Notes: a model not told the origin generated them from the sequence alone. 64,000 nt of DNA from Ahaetulla prasina (GCF_028640845.1 NC_080539.1:106852554-106916553); one strand, 5' to 3'. Positions 23,370-34,531 are shown, counted from the first letter of the stretch. A program made the numbers and translations.

Positions 23370-23589
23370 TGTCAGGCCGAGCCCAAGAATGACATAAAAC
23401 AATCCAACCAAAATTCAATTCTTTATTTGTTCACATCAGACAGAATCTTGCCAGATTAAACCTCTACTACTCTAACTCTAGCAGAGATACTCAGGGAGAT
23501 TCTAGGGAATAACTATCCTAAATTTCTCCCTCTGTCTCCAATCCAGCTCAGGGCTGTGCTGTTTCTTGTCCCACCTTGCAATGTGATCA
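23370..23589 (-). mobile_element. Possible LTR fragment
   Basis: The minus strand has a polyadenylation region AACAAATAAAGAATTG followed by a short stretch ending GGCCTGACA, as in LTR R/U5. The flanks TTCA and TTCT match only 3/4, so the boundaries are weak. Confidence 0.35.
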
Positions 23590-23600
23590 TTCTTTCCTAG

Positions 23601-24891
23601 TGTTGGAAGAAATGTTCAGTTCCAAAAGAAGAATAGAATAGAATTTATTGGCCAAGTGTGATTGGACACACAAGGAATTTGTCTTGGTGCATATGCTCTC
23701 AGTGTACATAAAAGAAAAGATACGTTCATCAAGGTACAACATTTACAACACAATTGATGGTCAATATATCAATATAAATCATAAGGATTGCCAGCAACAA
23801 GTTATAGTCATACAGTCATAAGTGGAAAGAGATTGGTGATGGGAACTATGAAACGATTAATAGTAGTGCAGATTCAGTAAATAGTCTGACAGTGTTGAGG
23901 GAATTATTTGTTTAGCAGAGTGATGGCCTTCGGGAAAAAACTGTTCTTGTGTCTAGTTGTTCTGGTGTGCAGTGCTCTATAGCGTCGTTTTGAGGGTAGG
24001 AGTTGAAACAGTTTATGTCCAGGATGCGAGGGATCTGCAAATATTTTCATGGCCCTCTTCTTGATTCGTGCAGTATACAGGTCCTCAATGGAAGGCAGGT
24101 TGGTAGCAATTATTTTTTCTGCAGTTCTAATTATCCTCTGAAGTCTGTGTTTTTCTTGTTGGGTTGCAGAACCGAACCAGACAGTTATAGAGGTGCAAAT
24201 GACAGACTCAATAATTCCTCTGTAGAACTGGATCAGCAGCTCCTTGGGCAGTTTGAGCTTACTGAGTTGGCGCAGAAAGAACATTCTTTGTTGTCCTTTT
24301 TTAATGATGTTTTTGATGTTAGCTGTCCATTTGAGATCTTGCGATATGATAGAACCCAGAAATTTGAAGGTTTCTACTGTTGATACTGTGTTGTCAAGTA
24401 TTGTGAGAGGTGGAAGTATGGAAGGGTTTCTCCTAAAGTCTACCATCAAGACACTGGAAACATGGAGACTGCTTGGAAAGATGGTTTAATGGTGGACAGA
24501 ATCACATGGTTTGAGTTCCTGAACAGAAAAGGACTGAGATGCTGAGCTTGCCTTGGTTTTATGCCCTCTCTGAGCTTTGAACTTCCTGGGGCACAGGAAG
24601 AGTACCCTGATTGGTTGTCGGACTCCCAGGGGGTGGGGTTTTTAGCTAGCCTAAGCTGGCTGATGTAATCTTCCCAGGTGCCATGTGGTGAGTTTCTGTT
24701 GCTTGATGGGTCCTATTGTGTTGCAGATGATGACCCATTGACAAAGGTGGGGGTGGGACAGGAAGGTGGGAGCTGCTTTGTCTTTAAAACATGTTTCTCC
24801 ATTGCTCATCCAGTGAAATATATGCTGCCTTTTTAATATTTCCTAAAATATTTCATTCTTCTAGGAGAGGGGTGGGTGCTAACTTCCTTCA
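23601..24891 (+). mobile_element. Solo LTR (TGTTGGAAG family) interrupted by a LINE
   Basis: It starts TGTTGGAAGAAAT and ends AACTTCCTTCA, with perfect 4-bp TSDs CTAG (23597-23600 and 24892-24895). A minus-strand LINE (23636-24449) sits near its 5' end. Without it the LTR is ~480 bp and aligns with the uninterrupted copy at 33999-34531 (GAGATGCTGAGCTTGCCTTG, TTTAAAACATGTTTCTCCAT). The short TG...CA inverted termini and 4-bp TSD fit a retroviral-type LTR; the clade is not determined. Confidence 0.85.
23636..24449 (-). mobile_element. LINE (CR1/L2 superfamily, AATAG tail), copy 2, with open frame
   Basis: A 181-codon uninterrupted minus-strand frame (23904-24449) encodes the ORF2 C-terminal part: VDFRRNPSILPPL, FLGSIISQDLKW, QRMFFLRQLSKLKLP, ICTSITVWFGSA, LQRIIRTAEKIIATNLPS and RTTRHKNSFFPKAITLLN. 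The 3' UTR ends at (AATAG)n at 23633-23645. It is 5'-truncated just after the RT active site. It is better preserved than copy 1 (240-1313), so it is probably younger, and it post-dates the LTR it interrupts. Confidence 0.88.
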
Positions 24892-24895
24892 CTAG

Positions 24896-25443
24896 GAAAC
24901 TGCCACTACACTGTAGTCCATCACACTACCTGCCTTTTAATAGACACAATCCATTGCATTTCATCACGTTTTCTAACGTTCTCATGATATCTGACATGTT
25001 GAGTGCTTCATTGTTTTTTCATGATATTTTTCTCCAGGCCTAGGATAGGATGCTATGCAATCACAAAGAAAGCCTTCCTATACAGGAAATACTGGGTAAT
25101 ATTTTGAGTTGCTGCATTGCCCAAATGAGGCAATATTTTAAATGACCGTCCAAAATTATAATTCTCAGAAAGGGAAATCCATGCACAGAATTATAACTTC
25201 ACAAAATTATAATTGAAACAGGTCCAGTTCTTATTAATCCAAATAGATGTAATATAATTAAGCATTTGCTCCTAATAGATTCTGTGATTTGCTGTTACAA
25301 GTAGGTATATTATCTTTAGAAAACTAACAGCTTTTGTAGATCTAACATTGCACCAAAAGAAACTATACTCCAATCTGTGCTTCAGATTTATTGATATACC
25401 TGGTTTCAGTCAGGGAAAGTATGCCAAACATTTTTAGAAAAGT
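24896..25443. other. Unassigned interval
   Basis: AT-rich; nothing recognised. Confidence 0.4.
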
Positions 25444-25451
25444 GTTTGTCT

Positions 25452-26535
25452 CAGGGGTGAAATCTAAAAATTTTCCCTACCAGTTCTGTGGATGTGGCTT
25501 AATTGGAGGTCATGGCTTGGTGGTCAGATGACTGGGTGGGCGTGGCCAATAACAATAAATAATAAAAATAATAAAAAAGTATACAAAACAATAAGAGGTA
25601 CCAAAAACCAACTTTCACACTTTACACACACACACACCACACAACACAACACAACACAACACAACTGACTCACACACAACACAACTGACTCACACACAAT
25701 GTAAAAGCAGCTGTATTTCACCGACAATGGCCCCTTCAACAAGCAGGAACCTCACACAGCCACAAAAAGCTCAAAAACCAACTTTCACACTTTACACACA
25801 CACAACACAATACAAGACAACTGACTCACACACAATGTAAAAGCAGCTGCACTTCACCCAAAATGGCTCCTGCAACAAGCAGGAACCTCACACAGCCACA
25901 AAAAGTCCAAAAACCAACTTTCACACTTTACACACACACAACACAACACAATTGACTCAAACACACACACAAAATGCCACCACACACACACAAAATTGTG
26001 AGATTTTGTGTGTTTGTTTAGTTAGAGTGAAACACTACAGAAACACACCAAATCTCAGAAAGCTGCACAAATATTTTATTATTTTATTTATATGTTTAGA
26101 TAAAAGCAGTTAAATTTAAAACTTCCTTTTAAATTTAGACGTAGCAATTTAAAGTTAATTGCTTTGTCTAAAAAAAACCTCTTAAAAAAAACCCCAATTA
26201 ACTATTTTTTTAAAGCTCCCCCCACCCCAGTTACATACCCTATTCAAGGGACAAGGCAGGCAGATTTAGTTGCTCGCTGATGAGATGGATTGCAGGCAGG
26301 CAGATTCAGTTGCTAGCTGATGCAATTGATTGCAGCAGCCGAAGCAAAGCAAGGCAGGAGCGATCCTGAAAGAAGCAGGAAGTAGGCAAGTGGGGACCGG
26401 GCAATTGGGTGGGCATAGGTGGGGGGTTGGGGGGTGGGGTTGGGCAAGGATTTTTGCTACCGGTTCTCCGAACTACCTGCCCCCATCGCTACCGGATCAG
26501 GCGATCTGGTCCAAACTGGGAGCATTTCACCCCTG
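25452..26535. mobile_element. 1.1-kb hAT non-autonomous element
   Basis: Termini CAGGGGTGAAATCTAAAAA and GGAGCATTTCACCCCTG. Flanks GTTTGTCT and GTTTGTGT form an 8-bp TSD (7/8). It contains CA-rich tandem units (25603-25965), AT-rich middle sequence, and a right-end block (CTACCGGATCAGGCGATCTG) shared with 28172-28583. No transposase frame is visible, so it is a non-autonomous derivative or a deletion product. Confidence 0.85.
25603..25965. repeat. Tandem repeat inside the hAT element
   Basis: Units start AAAAACCAACTTTCACAC at 25603, 25773 and 25909 (170 bp, 136 bp and a partial). Each has a variable CA/ACAAC tract followed by a constant part (GTAAAAGCAGCTG, CAACAAGCAGGAACCTCACA). Confidence 0.9.
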
Positions 26536-26543
26536 GTTTGTGT

Positions 26544-27282
26544 ATATTATTACCACTCAATTCTTGGCCAGAACCAAAAAGCCCCACATGTATTGTGGCT
26601 GGATTGCAATATCCCAGCTTTTCAATTCTTCTACTGATTTTAGCAAGCAAAGCAATTACAACTGGAAAGTTCCTTGACAGTTGATATTTGTTTGTTGGAT
26701 ATTATAATTTGCATATATGTGGGCTTAAAGGAAATTTAATTTGCTTCCCTGCAATACTGAAAATATATTTCAGAAGGTCAGATCTACCCTCCATCTGATT
26801 CTGCTCTGCTTGAAATACTTGTTCCTCCTCAACTCATTAACTGCCTCCTTTTAAAAAGCGCCTGAGATTGCTTTGGTATTGATCTGAACTCTAATTTCCA
26901 TATCTGGAAATGAGTCTTCTGAATGTGTCTGAAAGGCATATTGGAACAACAATGAGCAATTGTGTTTCTTAGGAACCCATTTTGGTAGGTATGACAGCTT
27001 GTGAGGCTTTGAGACAGCGTTCTTCATTCTTTTTTCATCCAAATTTCCCTCTTTGTTGCTTCACCATCACATTAGCCTGCCCTTGAGATGATGAGGATGA
27101 AGTGCAAAGATTACAAAATCTAAAGACTACTCTGGCCAAAAAGTTATCACCTTTTTTTAAAAACTGTCTCTGACACAAAGGAAAAAATGTCTCCACATCT
27201 GGATGCATTTTGCATTAGCTTCTGCTAAAGATGCAAATACAGGGAATAATAATAGTATCTTTTTTAAAAAAACAAACCTTAT
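26544..27282. other. Unassigned interval
   Basis: No recognised element between the hAT element and the R4 tail. Confidence 0.4.
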
Positions 27283-27550
27283 TATTATTATTGTTGTTGT
27301 TGTTGTTGTTGTTGTTTGTCACACAGTCAGCCAGATGTTTAGACTAGATTTGGCATTTTTATCCACCCATTGAGTCCTTTGCAAAGACCTGGGATAGGCA
27401 ATTGTGGTTTGATGGTGTTAAAGGTATGGTGGCAGAATGTAAGCTGGTGTGAAGAAAGCTGCTTTTTGCAATTGACTAATGGTGATTTTTGTCAATGTCA
27501 TTGGTGTTTAAGTGATGCTTCAGATGTTTTGAAATTGTATACAATGTTAT
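27283..27550 (-). mobile_element. R4/Dong-type LINE 3' end, second copy
   Basis: The block from CACACAGTCAGCCAGATG to GATGCTTCAGATGTTTTG parallels 27629-27850 of the larger R4 element. It ends, on the minus strand, in ATT/GTT trinucleotides (27283-27316). Either it is a separate 5'-truncated insertion into the tail of the first, or a tandem duplication. Confidence 0.65.
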
Positions 27551-27582
27551 TGTTCTCCTCCTCCTCCTCCTCCTCCTCCTCC

Positions 27583-27627
<45 letters not shown>
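27551..27627. repeat. (CTC)n(ATT)n compound microsatellite
   Basis: CTC units run directly into ATT units at the junction of the two R4 3' ends. It is probably the expanded AAT tail of the LINE. Confidence 0.9.
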
Positions 27628-28171
27628 CTCACACAGTCAACCAGATGTTCAGTCTGGGTTTGGCATTTTTGTCTACCTATCAGATAGGCAGAGGTTGATG
27701 TTTGATGGTGTTACAGATACTGTTGTAGGATGGAAGCTGTTCCCAGTAAAGCTGCCTTTTGCAATTGACTGATGGCAAATTCGTCAATGCCAATGGTGTT
27801 CAAGTGGTGCTACAGTTGTTTTGGGATTGTACCCAAGTCGCCTATTACTATTACAACCATCCTTGTTAGCTTATTATTATACTATTATTCATTAAACATA
27901 AAACTCAGTCACCTGAACATTTAAAAATGTATCACAAATATTATTGACTGGCACTAATGGTTGATATGGGTTGCTGCCAGCATCCTAGGTATCAACTAAG
28001 TATATTATTGCTGTTGTTTTCCTTGCCACACTCGTTATACTTCTATTTGCAGGTCTTTGTATTTTGTGATTTTCTGCAGTTCTTTTTCTTCTGTTCTATT
28101 GTCTCCAGATATTGTCAAATCCACTATCCAGACTTTTTTGTCTTTCTGATTGACAATTGATAAATCTGAGG

Positions 28172-28583
28172 AAGGGGTGAAATGTAAAATTTGTTACTAC
28201 GGGTTCTGTGGGCATGGCTTGGTGGTGGTGGGGGTAATATGACTGGGTGGGTGTGGCCAACTTTTTTTTTTTACTTTTAAAAGCATTTTTTCTACAATCT
28301 CTTTGGCCAAAGAGGCTGTAGAAAAAATGCTTCTAAAGGGTTCTGACGATCCCAGCTGAGCCGCATGATCATCAGAGGCTTTGTTTTTTTTACTTTTAAA
28401 AGCATTTTTTCAGTGGAAGAAAAAATGCTTTTAAAAGTAGGAAAAAAACCCTCTAATGATAGTGCAGCTCAGCTGGGCATGGGGGGGGGGCGCAGGGATT
28501 TTTGTTACTGGTTCTCTGAACCACCCGCTGCCATTACTACCGGATCAGGCGATCCAGTCTGAACTGGGAGCATTTCTCCCCTG
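28172..28583. mobile_element. hAT non-autonomous element inside R4 LINE
   Basis: Ends AAGGGGTGAAATGTAAAA and GAGCATTTCTCCCCTG; flanks ATCTGAGG and GTCTGGGG (8-bp TSD, 6/8). Its right end matches that of the 1.1-kb element at 25452-26535. The interior holds a GGTCAA-free foldback: GCATTTTTTCTACAATCTC against its complement near 28320, and AAAAGCATTTTTTC against GAAAAAATGCTTTT. Confidence 0.8.
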
Positions 28584-28887
28584 GTCTGGGGCATTAAATG
28601 GAGGTGCTTATCTGTTTGAATCTGAAACCCCAAGGCACTTCATCTCATTCATTTTGTGTTACTTTCTCTATTTTGTGATCCAACCACTTCTTGTAGGCAA
28701 ATGGTATTTCTTGCAGATATTCCAATGCATTGCTGTTGCTACTTTGTCATGCTGATGCTTGTTGACAGTCTGTTAAACTTCTGGCAGAAACTAATGACGT
28801 GGATCACTGTTTCTTCAGCTTTTTTGCAGAGGTGGCATTTGTTGTCTATTGCTGTCTTCTCAATTCTGGATCTGTATGCGTTTGTTC

Positions 28888-29232
28888 CAGAGGTGGTATT
28901 CAGCAGGTTCTGACCAGTTCTGGAGAACCGGTAGCGGAAATTTTGAGTAGTTCGGAGAACCAGTAAATACCATCTCTGAATGGCCCCGCCCCCATCTATT
29001 CTCTGCCTTCTGAGTCCCAGCTGATCGGGAGGAAATGAGGATTTTATAATATCCTTCCCCTGGTGTGGGGAGGGAATGGAGATTTTACAGTATCCTTCAC
29101 CTGGAGTGGGATGGGAATGGAGATTTTACAGTATCCTTCCCCTGTCACACCCACCAAGCCATGCTCACCAAGCCACGCCCACCAAACCACTGCCAGAGAA
29201 CCAGTAGTAAAAAAATTTGAATCCCACCACTG
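28888..29232. mobile_element. hAT non-autonomous element inside R4 LINE
   Basis: Ends CAGAGGTGGTATTCAGC and TTGAATCCCACCACTG, with a perfect 8-bp TSD GTTTGTTC on both sides. The interior has GGAGAACCGGTAGCGG, two GGGAATGGAGATTTTACA blocks and CCACCAAGCCAC repeats, as at 6610-6924. Confidence 0.92.
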
Positions 29233-29835
29233 GTTTGTTCTTAAGGCTTGTGCAGCCAGAATTAGCTCCTCTGTCTCTTTCTTCAACTTTCCCACTCTTT
29301 GCCATTGCCGGATCTCGTTATTATCTGCTTTAGCTGCTATTTTTTTAATGTACCGGCCATGTAGTGTTTTGTCTTTGCATGCCTCCATTCTGTTCCTCAT
29401 TTGGTCTTTTCAGTACCCAGTTTGGTCTTTTCAGTACTCAGTAAGCCTTCTCGGTATACTAGGTTCAGTGCATCTTCTTCATTATCCTTCGGATATTCTT
29501 CTACTAATCTTTCTTCTTCTTCAGCTGCTTGGTGTACTTGCAACGTTCTATGCCCACCTATTTTCCTCGGTGAGTTGAGTTTATTAACATCGCTGAATGG
29601 ATGAAAAGCATGATTCATTATCATTATGATTTTCCTATCCAGGGTTTTTAGTTCCTCCTTGAGTCCAGCTTACTATTCCAGCTGTCTAATGCCTAATGAC
29701 TGGAATTGCTCAGGTGTTAATTGCGTTGAAAGCATTTCCTTTACTGAGTTTGGAATTTAAGATCTTCTTTGCTCTGATGATTGTATTCACTTCTTTCTTC
29801 TTGATTTTAACATGTTTTATGTTGTCAGCTTGAAG

Positions 29836-30800
29836 GGTGCCCAGTTATTTATTATTATCAGTATTACTCTTATTAATAATTTAAATGTATTGGCAACCAA
29901 AATCCAGCTAATTTTTATATGATTTATTATTGAACCTTTAAAAAAAGAAGATAAAAATAAATACAAATTAATATAAAGTAAGGAAGAAAAAAAATAAGAA
30001 ATCATAAAAACTGGCTTCTGATATTATTCACAGCTGTTATAAGTACAATTACATTTTAACCTCTCTAAAGTTACATTATAAAATAAAAACTATTATTTTT
30101 ATAATCTGTATAATCATCAAAACCATAAATCACAAGTTTTTTTTTCATTTTTATGCAGAGAGTTTATAAGAGGTTTTCATTCACCAATAAATATAGTATC
30201 TTTTCTCTGATAACTAACTCCAACTATTTACATACAAAATAGCTACGAAAGGAAGCAATAAGAAACATTCCAATCCTTCAGGAATTATTTATTGCTCACA
30301 GTCAAAGATTAGTTTTGATCTGATAGAATGCCAAGCACCACTATTCCTCCTTGATAAAGCTCCTATCTTCTTCCTTGATGGGGGACCCTACACCATTCTT
30401 TTTACCTTTCAAAACATTCAAGACATTTTTTCCTCTTGACACTCACTGCTAAATTTTTGATGGTTACTATGTGGATTTCTTCCATTTTTTTTTTAAATTA
30501 GCCATCATTTTCTAGAATAAGCAAAGTTTTCATTTTAGCAGATTGTAGCCACCGTGGTGGTGTTTTTTTCAGGACAGCAAATAAAATGGCTGTGCAAAGC
30601 ACTGGGAAGAAGTATTTGGTAAAGTAGGCTAACGATGACACCACAATTTTTCCTTGAATCCTTAGATTTATCCTGGTGGTGGATATGAGTTTGCATGCAT
30701 ATATATCTCCTTTAGTTTCTGGGGGACTGTACTGTTGTCTATATACAGAGAACCACAGGATGCTTAAACCTGATAGAAATATCATCCTGAATTGGCTGCA
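29836..30800. other. Unassigned AT-rich interval
   Basis: Nothing recognised. It could hold decayed N-terminal R4 sequence. Confidence 0.35.
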
Positions 30801-30807
30801 GATAGAT

Positions 30808-30875
<68 letters not shown>
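30801..30875. repeat. (GATA)n microsatellite
   Basis: About 18 GATA/ATAG units. GATA arrays are common in snake genomes. Confidence 0.95.
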
Positions 30876-30914
30876 CAGGAGTTACTGTATAGATACAGGG
30901 CTGCTGAGGGTTTG

Positions 30915-31255
30915 CAGGGGTTCGGGAGAACATCTAGCTAAGATTCTGTGCAGTTTGGAGAATCCCCAAATCCGACTCCTCCTGCCCCTCCCCTCCCAGG
31001 AGTCCCTATATGGCCCATTTTTGATGGAGGTAAGTGCAGGGCACATGCGGAGTGAGGCTCAAGGAGGGTGAAATGGGCCCATTTCCAACCTCCAGAGAGA
31101 TTCCGGAACCTGGGGAGGCCGTTTTTGCTCAAGGAAAGCCTCCGGAACCCAGTAAGAGCAAAAACACCCGCTTGCCGTGGTGCAGGAGGCTGACAAGACC
31201 ACATCCACCGTGGCCATGCCCCCCCCAGCAACCGGACAGAGAACCCCTTGATAAA
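30915..31255. mobile_element. GC-rich hAT-related element, ends uncertain
   Basis: The start CAGGGGTTCGGGAGAACATC and GTGCAGTTTGGAGAATCCCC resemble the GGAGAACCGGTAGC / AGTTCGGAGAACC motifs of the hAT element at 28888. The right side GAGAACCCCTTG is complementary to the start. The 8-mers flanking these points do not match, so the boundaries are not proven. Confidence 0.5.
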
Positions 31256-31258
31256 CTT

Positions 31259-31262
<4 letters not shown>

Positions 31263-31318
<56 letters not shown>
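31263..31318. repeat. (GA)n microsatellite
   Basis: About 27 GA units. Confidence 0.95.
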
Positions 31319-31323
<5 letters not shown>

Positions 31324-31456
31324 GACAGATAGAACAAAAGCTAACATTCTGAGATATTTTTTTTTTAAATTATGTGACTAATTGGGGAAGGGAGATAATT
31401 TCTTTCAATCTAATTGCAGTTTCTCGAAATTCTCAATATTACAATCTCCATTCATG

Positions 31457-31530
31457 CATTCAAGGACAGAATTCACCAGACATAGATGAAGAAGTATATA
31501 TACATATACAGATGTGTGTGTGTGTGTATC

Positions 31531-31564
<34 letters not shown>

Positions 31565-31641
31565 TGTGTGTATCTCCCTCTCCCTTCCTCCCCCCCTCTC
31601 CACTCATTCAAGGACAGAATTCACCAGACATAGATGAAGAA

Positions 31642-31673
<32 letters not shown>

Positions 31674-31800
31674 CTATATATACACACATATATACAGGTG
31701 TGTGTGTGTATGTGTGTGTGTGTGTGTATCTCCCTCTCCCTTCCTTCCCCCTCTCCACTCATTCAAGGACAGAATTCACCAGACATAGATGGAGAAATAA
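31457..31800. repeat. VNTR with compound microsatellite core
   Basis: The unit CATTCAAGGACAGAATTCAC... starts at 31457, 31605 and 31760 (148 bp, 155 bp and a partial). Each full unit is a constant head, a variable TA/TG tract, and a constant TATCTCCCTCTCCCTTCC tail. Confidence 0.9.
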
Positions 31801-31801
31801 G

Positions 31802-32429
31802 TTCATTAAAATGGAACTTCAATGTTAACTCCAACACTTTCAGATCAGAGTCGATGAATTATGTGCAGAGTGCAGTGTGCACATCAGGCACCAGCTTTCT
31901 AAATTGCCAGAAATACATCAGCTGTAAGTTTCAAACTGTTACTCTCACTCCTGAGGCAAGATCTGACCTTTCCTTCTCCGGTTTCATTTTTATATATATA
32001 AATATGACCAGTTTTCAATATAAAACAGCTTATGCAGTATTAATTTTTCTGTGAGGGAAAGATCAATGCCTTCTCTATATAAAACTGGATAAACCCTAAT
32101 CTGTACCTCAGGCAGAAAATAAGAAATAGTTATATGTATACAAAGTGTGTCCCCATTTACATGTCTGGAGTTCTACGGTAATTATGTTAAAACCAGCACA
32201 ATTTTTCTGAATTGGCACCTGAGAGCTTCGCATGGAAGAATGGCATGATGTTTTTCTTTGGATTCCAGCACAACAAAATCTTGGCCTTCTTTGAAGGTAT
32301 TTCTGAAATCAGAGTTTGACACACATTCTTTGTGGCACTCTATTGGAATATTGTCAAGTTATTGCAAAGCTTCCTTGGTTTAGGAAAGAAAGCTACATTT
32401 TACCAAGATGAATCCAAACATTGACAAGG
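31802..32429. other. Unassigned interval
   Basis: No recognised element or exon. Confidence 0.4.
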
Positions 32430-32437
32430 AATGGGGG

Positions 32438-32574
32438 CAGTGGTGAGATTCAGCCAGTTCGCACCACTTCAGGACAACTGGTTGTTAACTTTCTGAGCAG
32501 TTTGGCAAACTGGTTGTTGGAAGAAATCCTTAGGGCAGAGAACCAGTTGCTAAATTACTTGAATCCCACCACTG
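32438..32574. mobile_element. 137-bp hAT MITE, second copy
   Basis: It starts CAGTGGTGAGATTCAGCC and ends TTGAATCCCACCACTG; flanks AATGGGGG and AGTGGGGG (8-bp TSD, 7/8). It is the same length and sequence type as 7136-7272. Confidence 0.9.
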
Positions 32575-32582
32575 AGTGGGGG

Positions 32583-33994
32583 AGACTTGGAAAATAGACT
32601 GAGGCACCCACAAACATGTTTGATGATAAATGCTTCTCCCCACTTAACTCTTCTAGAGTCAGTGTGGATTTGATTGAAATCAAAACAATTAAAAACACAC
32701 TTTTAAGCACTGATCAGGATAACTCGGTTTCATTTTTTTCAATTATCTAAGGAAAATTCTATAAGTAAAGGGGCATTTTCTTCCCTTTCATGAATATATA
32801 ATTTTTAGTTTTCAAAAGACCATAAAGATACAATTTTATAAATGTTTAATATAGTTACTTGGAATTTTTTTCTAATTCTCATTAAAAAAATAGAATGATA
32901 ATCTTAATATCAAACTATTATATACTGTACATATTTGTAAATCATTGGTGCATTTAGATGCTATTTTTGCTGTGAGACACTAGGTAGAGGTCAGCCATCC
33001 CCATCTTTCAAACTGTATTATTTTAGCATGTTCAATTTCTATTCACTGAAGCTTGAAGCATTACAAGATACTATTTTATATGGGTGCCAACAAGATTGTC
33101 CCTTGAGGTTGCTTTTATACCAGATGGCTTCTAATGGCTATATCCCAAGACAAAAACAATATTCTAAGAAAACTGAGTAAATCAAATGGTCTTGTAATTA
33201 TTTCTATGTTTCAAACTTTTCCAGATTTCATATTCTTTTTCCAAAACAATATTGTTCAGTGGGCTTCATTCCCATACACATCTGATTAAAGGTTTGAAAA
33301 GGTCAGCACAATTCCCCTTTTGTCTATTTTGTCCTTCTTAGTATTGCTTGACTTCTTGAAAGAGATTAACCTAACTATGAACTGCAGGAAACGAGGCAAG
33401 GCTGTCCAAAATGCTTTTACACCAACCAAGCAAGAGAGTAAGAAAAGATAAAGTTGATCTTCTTAAAAGCTAAAAGACATTTGACCTCTCAGCTACAGCT
33501 CATCAGAAAATTGTGCTGGATTGCACCAATTGCAGGAGCTGAAAAATCATTGTGTTTGTGACTGTACTGTGCAGTACATTTTTACATGGAAACCGTTTAA
33601 AAGATTGAGGTCCATCAGGGAACCCTGAGGATGAAAAAAGAATGCAGACTAATTAACATAGACGCTTTGTCTTTCTTCAATGGGCTTTTTTGTGACGGTG
33701 AGTCTCTCATTGCAGGTGATAGAGTCCTTCTTCATAATGTCTCTCTCTAGAGCAATCTTTCTTAACTTTGGCAGCTTTAAATTGTCTGGATCAACTCCCA
33801 GAATTCTGCAACCAGCATAAAGTCCAACAAAACACTGATCTAGAGGTTCAAAATGCCCATTCTGGATTAAGAATGAGCTCTCTTGATATATTACACTGGA
33901 ATGTAAATCTGAGCAATGCACACTAGGGCAGAAGAGCCTAGATCATGTCAAAAGTTATTTAATAAACTGGGTTGTTAATATAACCTAAAGACAA
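32583..33994. other. Mostly unassigned; MITE fragment at ~33751-33820
   Basis: The segment TTTCTTAACTTTGGCAGC ... TCAACTCCCAGAATTCTGC is half of the foldback hAT MITE type. The overlapping minus-strand frame 33649-33921 is therefore not taken as a gene. Confidence 0.5.
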
Positions 33995-33998
33995 AATG

Positions 33999-34531
33999 TG
34001 TTGGAAGAAATATCCATCTGGGTTCAGTTTCATGTGGGGAAAAAGACACTGGAAACATGGAGACTGCTTGGAAAGATGGTTTACTGGTGGACAGGATCAC
34101 ATGGTTTGAGTTCCTGAACAGAAAAGGACTGAGATGCTGAGCTTGCCTTGGTTTTATGCCCTCTCTGAGCTTTGAACTTCCTGGGGCACAGGAAGAGTAT
34201 CCTGATTGGTTATCAGATTCCCAGGGGGTGCGGGTCTTAGCTAGTCTTGTTGGCAGATGTAATCTTCCCAGGTGCCATGTGGTGAGTTTCTGTTGCTAGA
34301 TGGGTCCTATTGTGTTGCAGATGATAGTCCATTGACAAAGGTGGGGGGGGATTGGGTTTCTGCCTCTGGACCATTGACAAAGGTGGGGGAGAGGCAGGAA
34401 GGTGGGAGCTGCTTTGTCTTTAAAACATGTTTCTCCATTTCTCATCCAAGGAAATATAATATTCTGCCTTTTTTAATATTTCCTAAAATATTTCATTCTT
34501 CTAGGAGAGGGGTGAGTGCTAACTTCCTACA
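33999..34531 (+). mobile_element. Solo LTR (TGTTGGAAG family), intact
   Basis: It starts TGTTGGAAGAAATATCC and ends TAACTTCCTACA, with perfect 4-bp TSDs AATG (33995-33998 and 34532-34535). It aligns along its length with the interrupted copy at 23601-24891. Unlike that copy, it has a ~43-bp internal duplication (CCATTGACAAAGGTGGGG occurs twice, ~34329-34390). Confidence 0.9.

Larger units (their letters stand above)
27628..29835 (-). mobile_element. R4/Dong-type LINE, ORF C-terminal half, broken by two hAT insertions
   Basis: Read on the minus strand from ~29835 downwards, with stops, the ORF gives DNIKHVKIKKKEVN, then MNHAFHPFSDVNKL, YPKDNEEDALNLV and LHGRYIKKIAAKADNNEIRQ. After the hAT at 28888-29232 comes a CCHC-like knuckle, CHLCKKAEETVIH. 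After the hAT at 28172-28583 comes KKVWIVDLTISGDNRTEEKE, which corresponds to the restriction-like endonuclease region. R4/Dong elements insert with this endonuclease instead of an AP-type one. The frame is heavily mutated. The family is inferred from recalled Dong/R4 motif order. Confidence 0.75.

Noticed and set aside
26330..26677. 115-codon frame and overlapping frames
   Set aside because: They cover the hAT right end and its flank in three frames; no conserved domain.
31486..31828. CRISPR-like repeat-spacer pattern
   Set aside because: Only two and a partial units of ~150 bp with microsatellite cores; it is a VNTR.
33649..33921. 90-codon minus-strand frame with plausible-looking residues
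   Set aside because: Part of it is the antisense of a foldback MITE fragment (TCAACTCCCAGAATTC). No family motif and no splice context.
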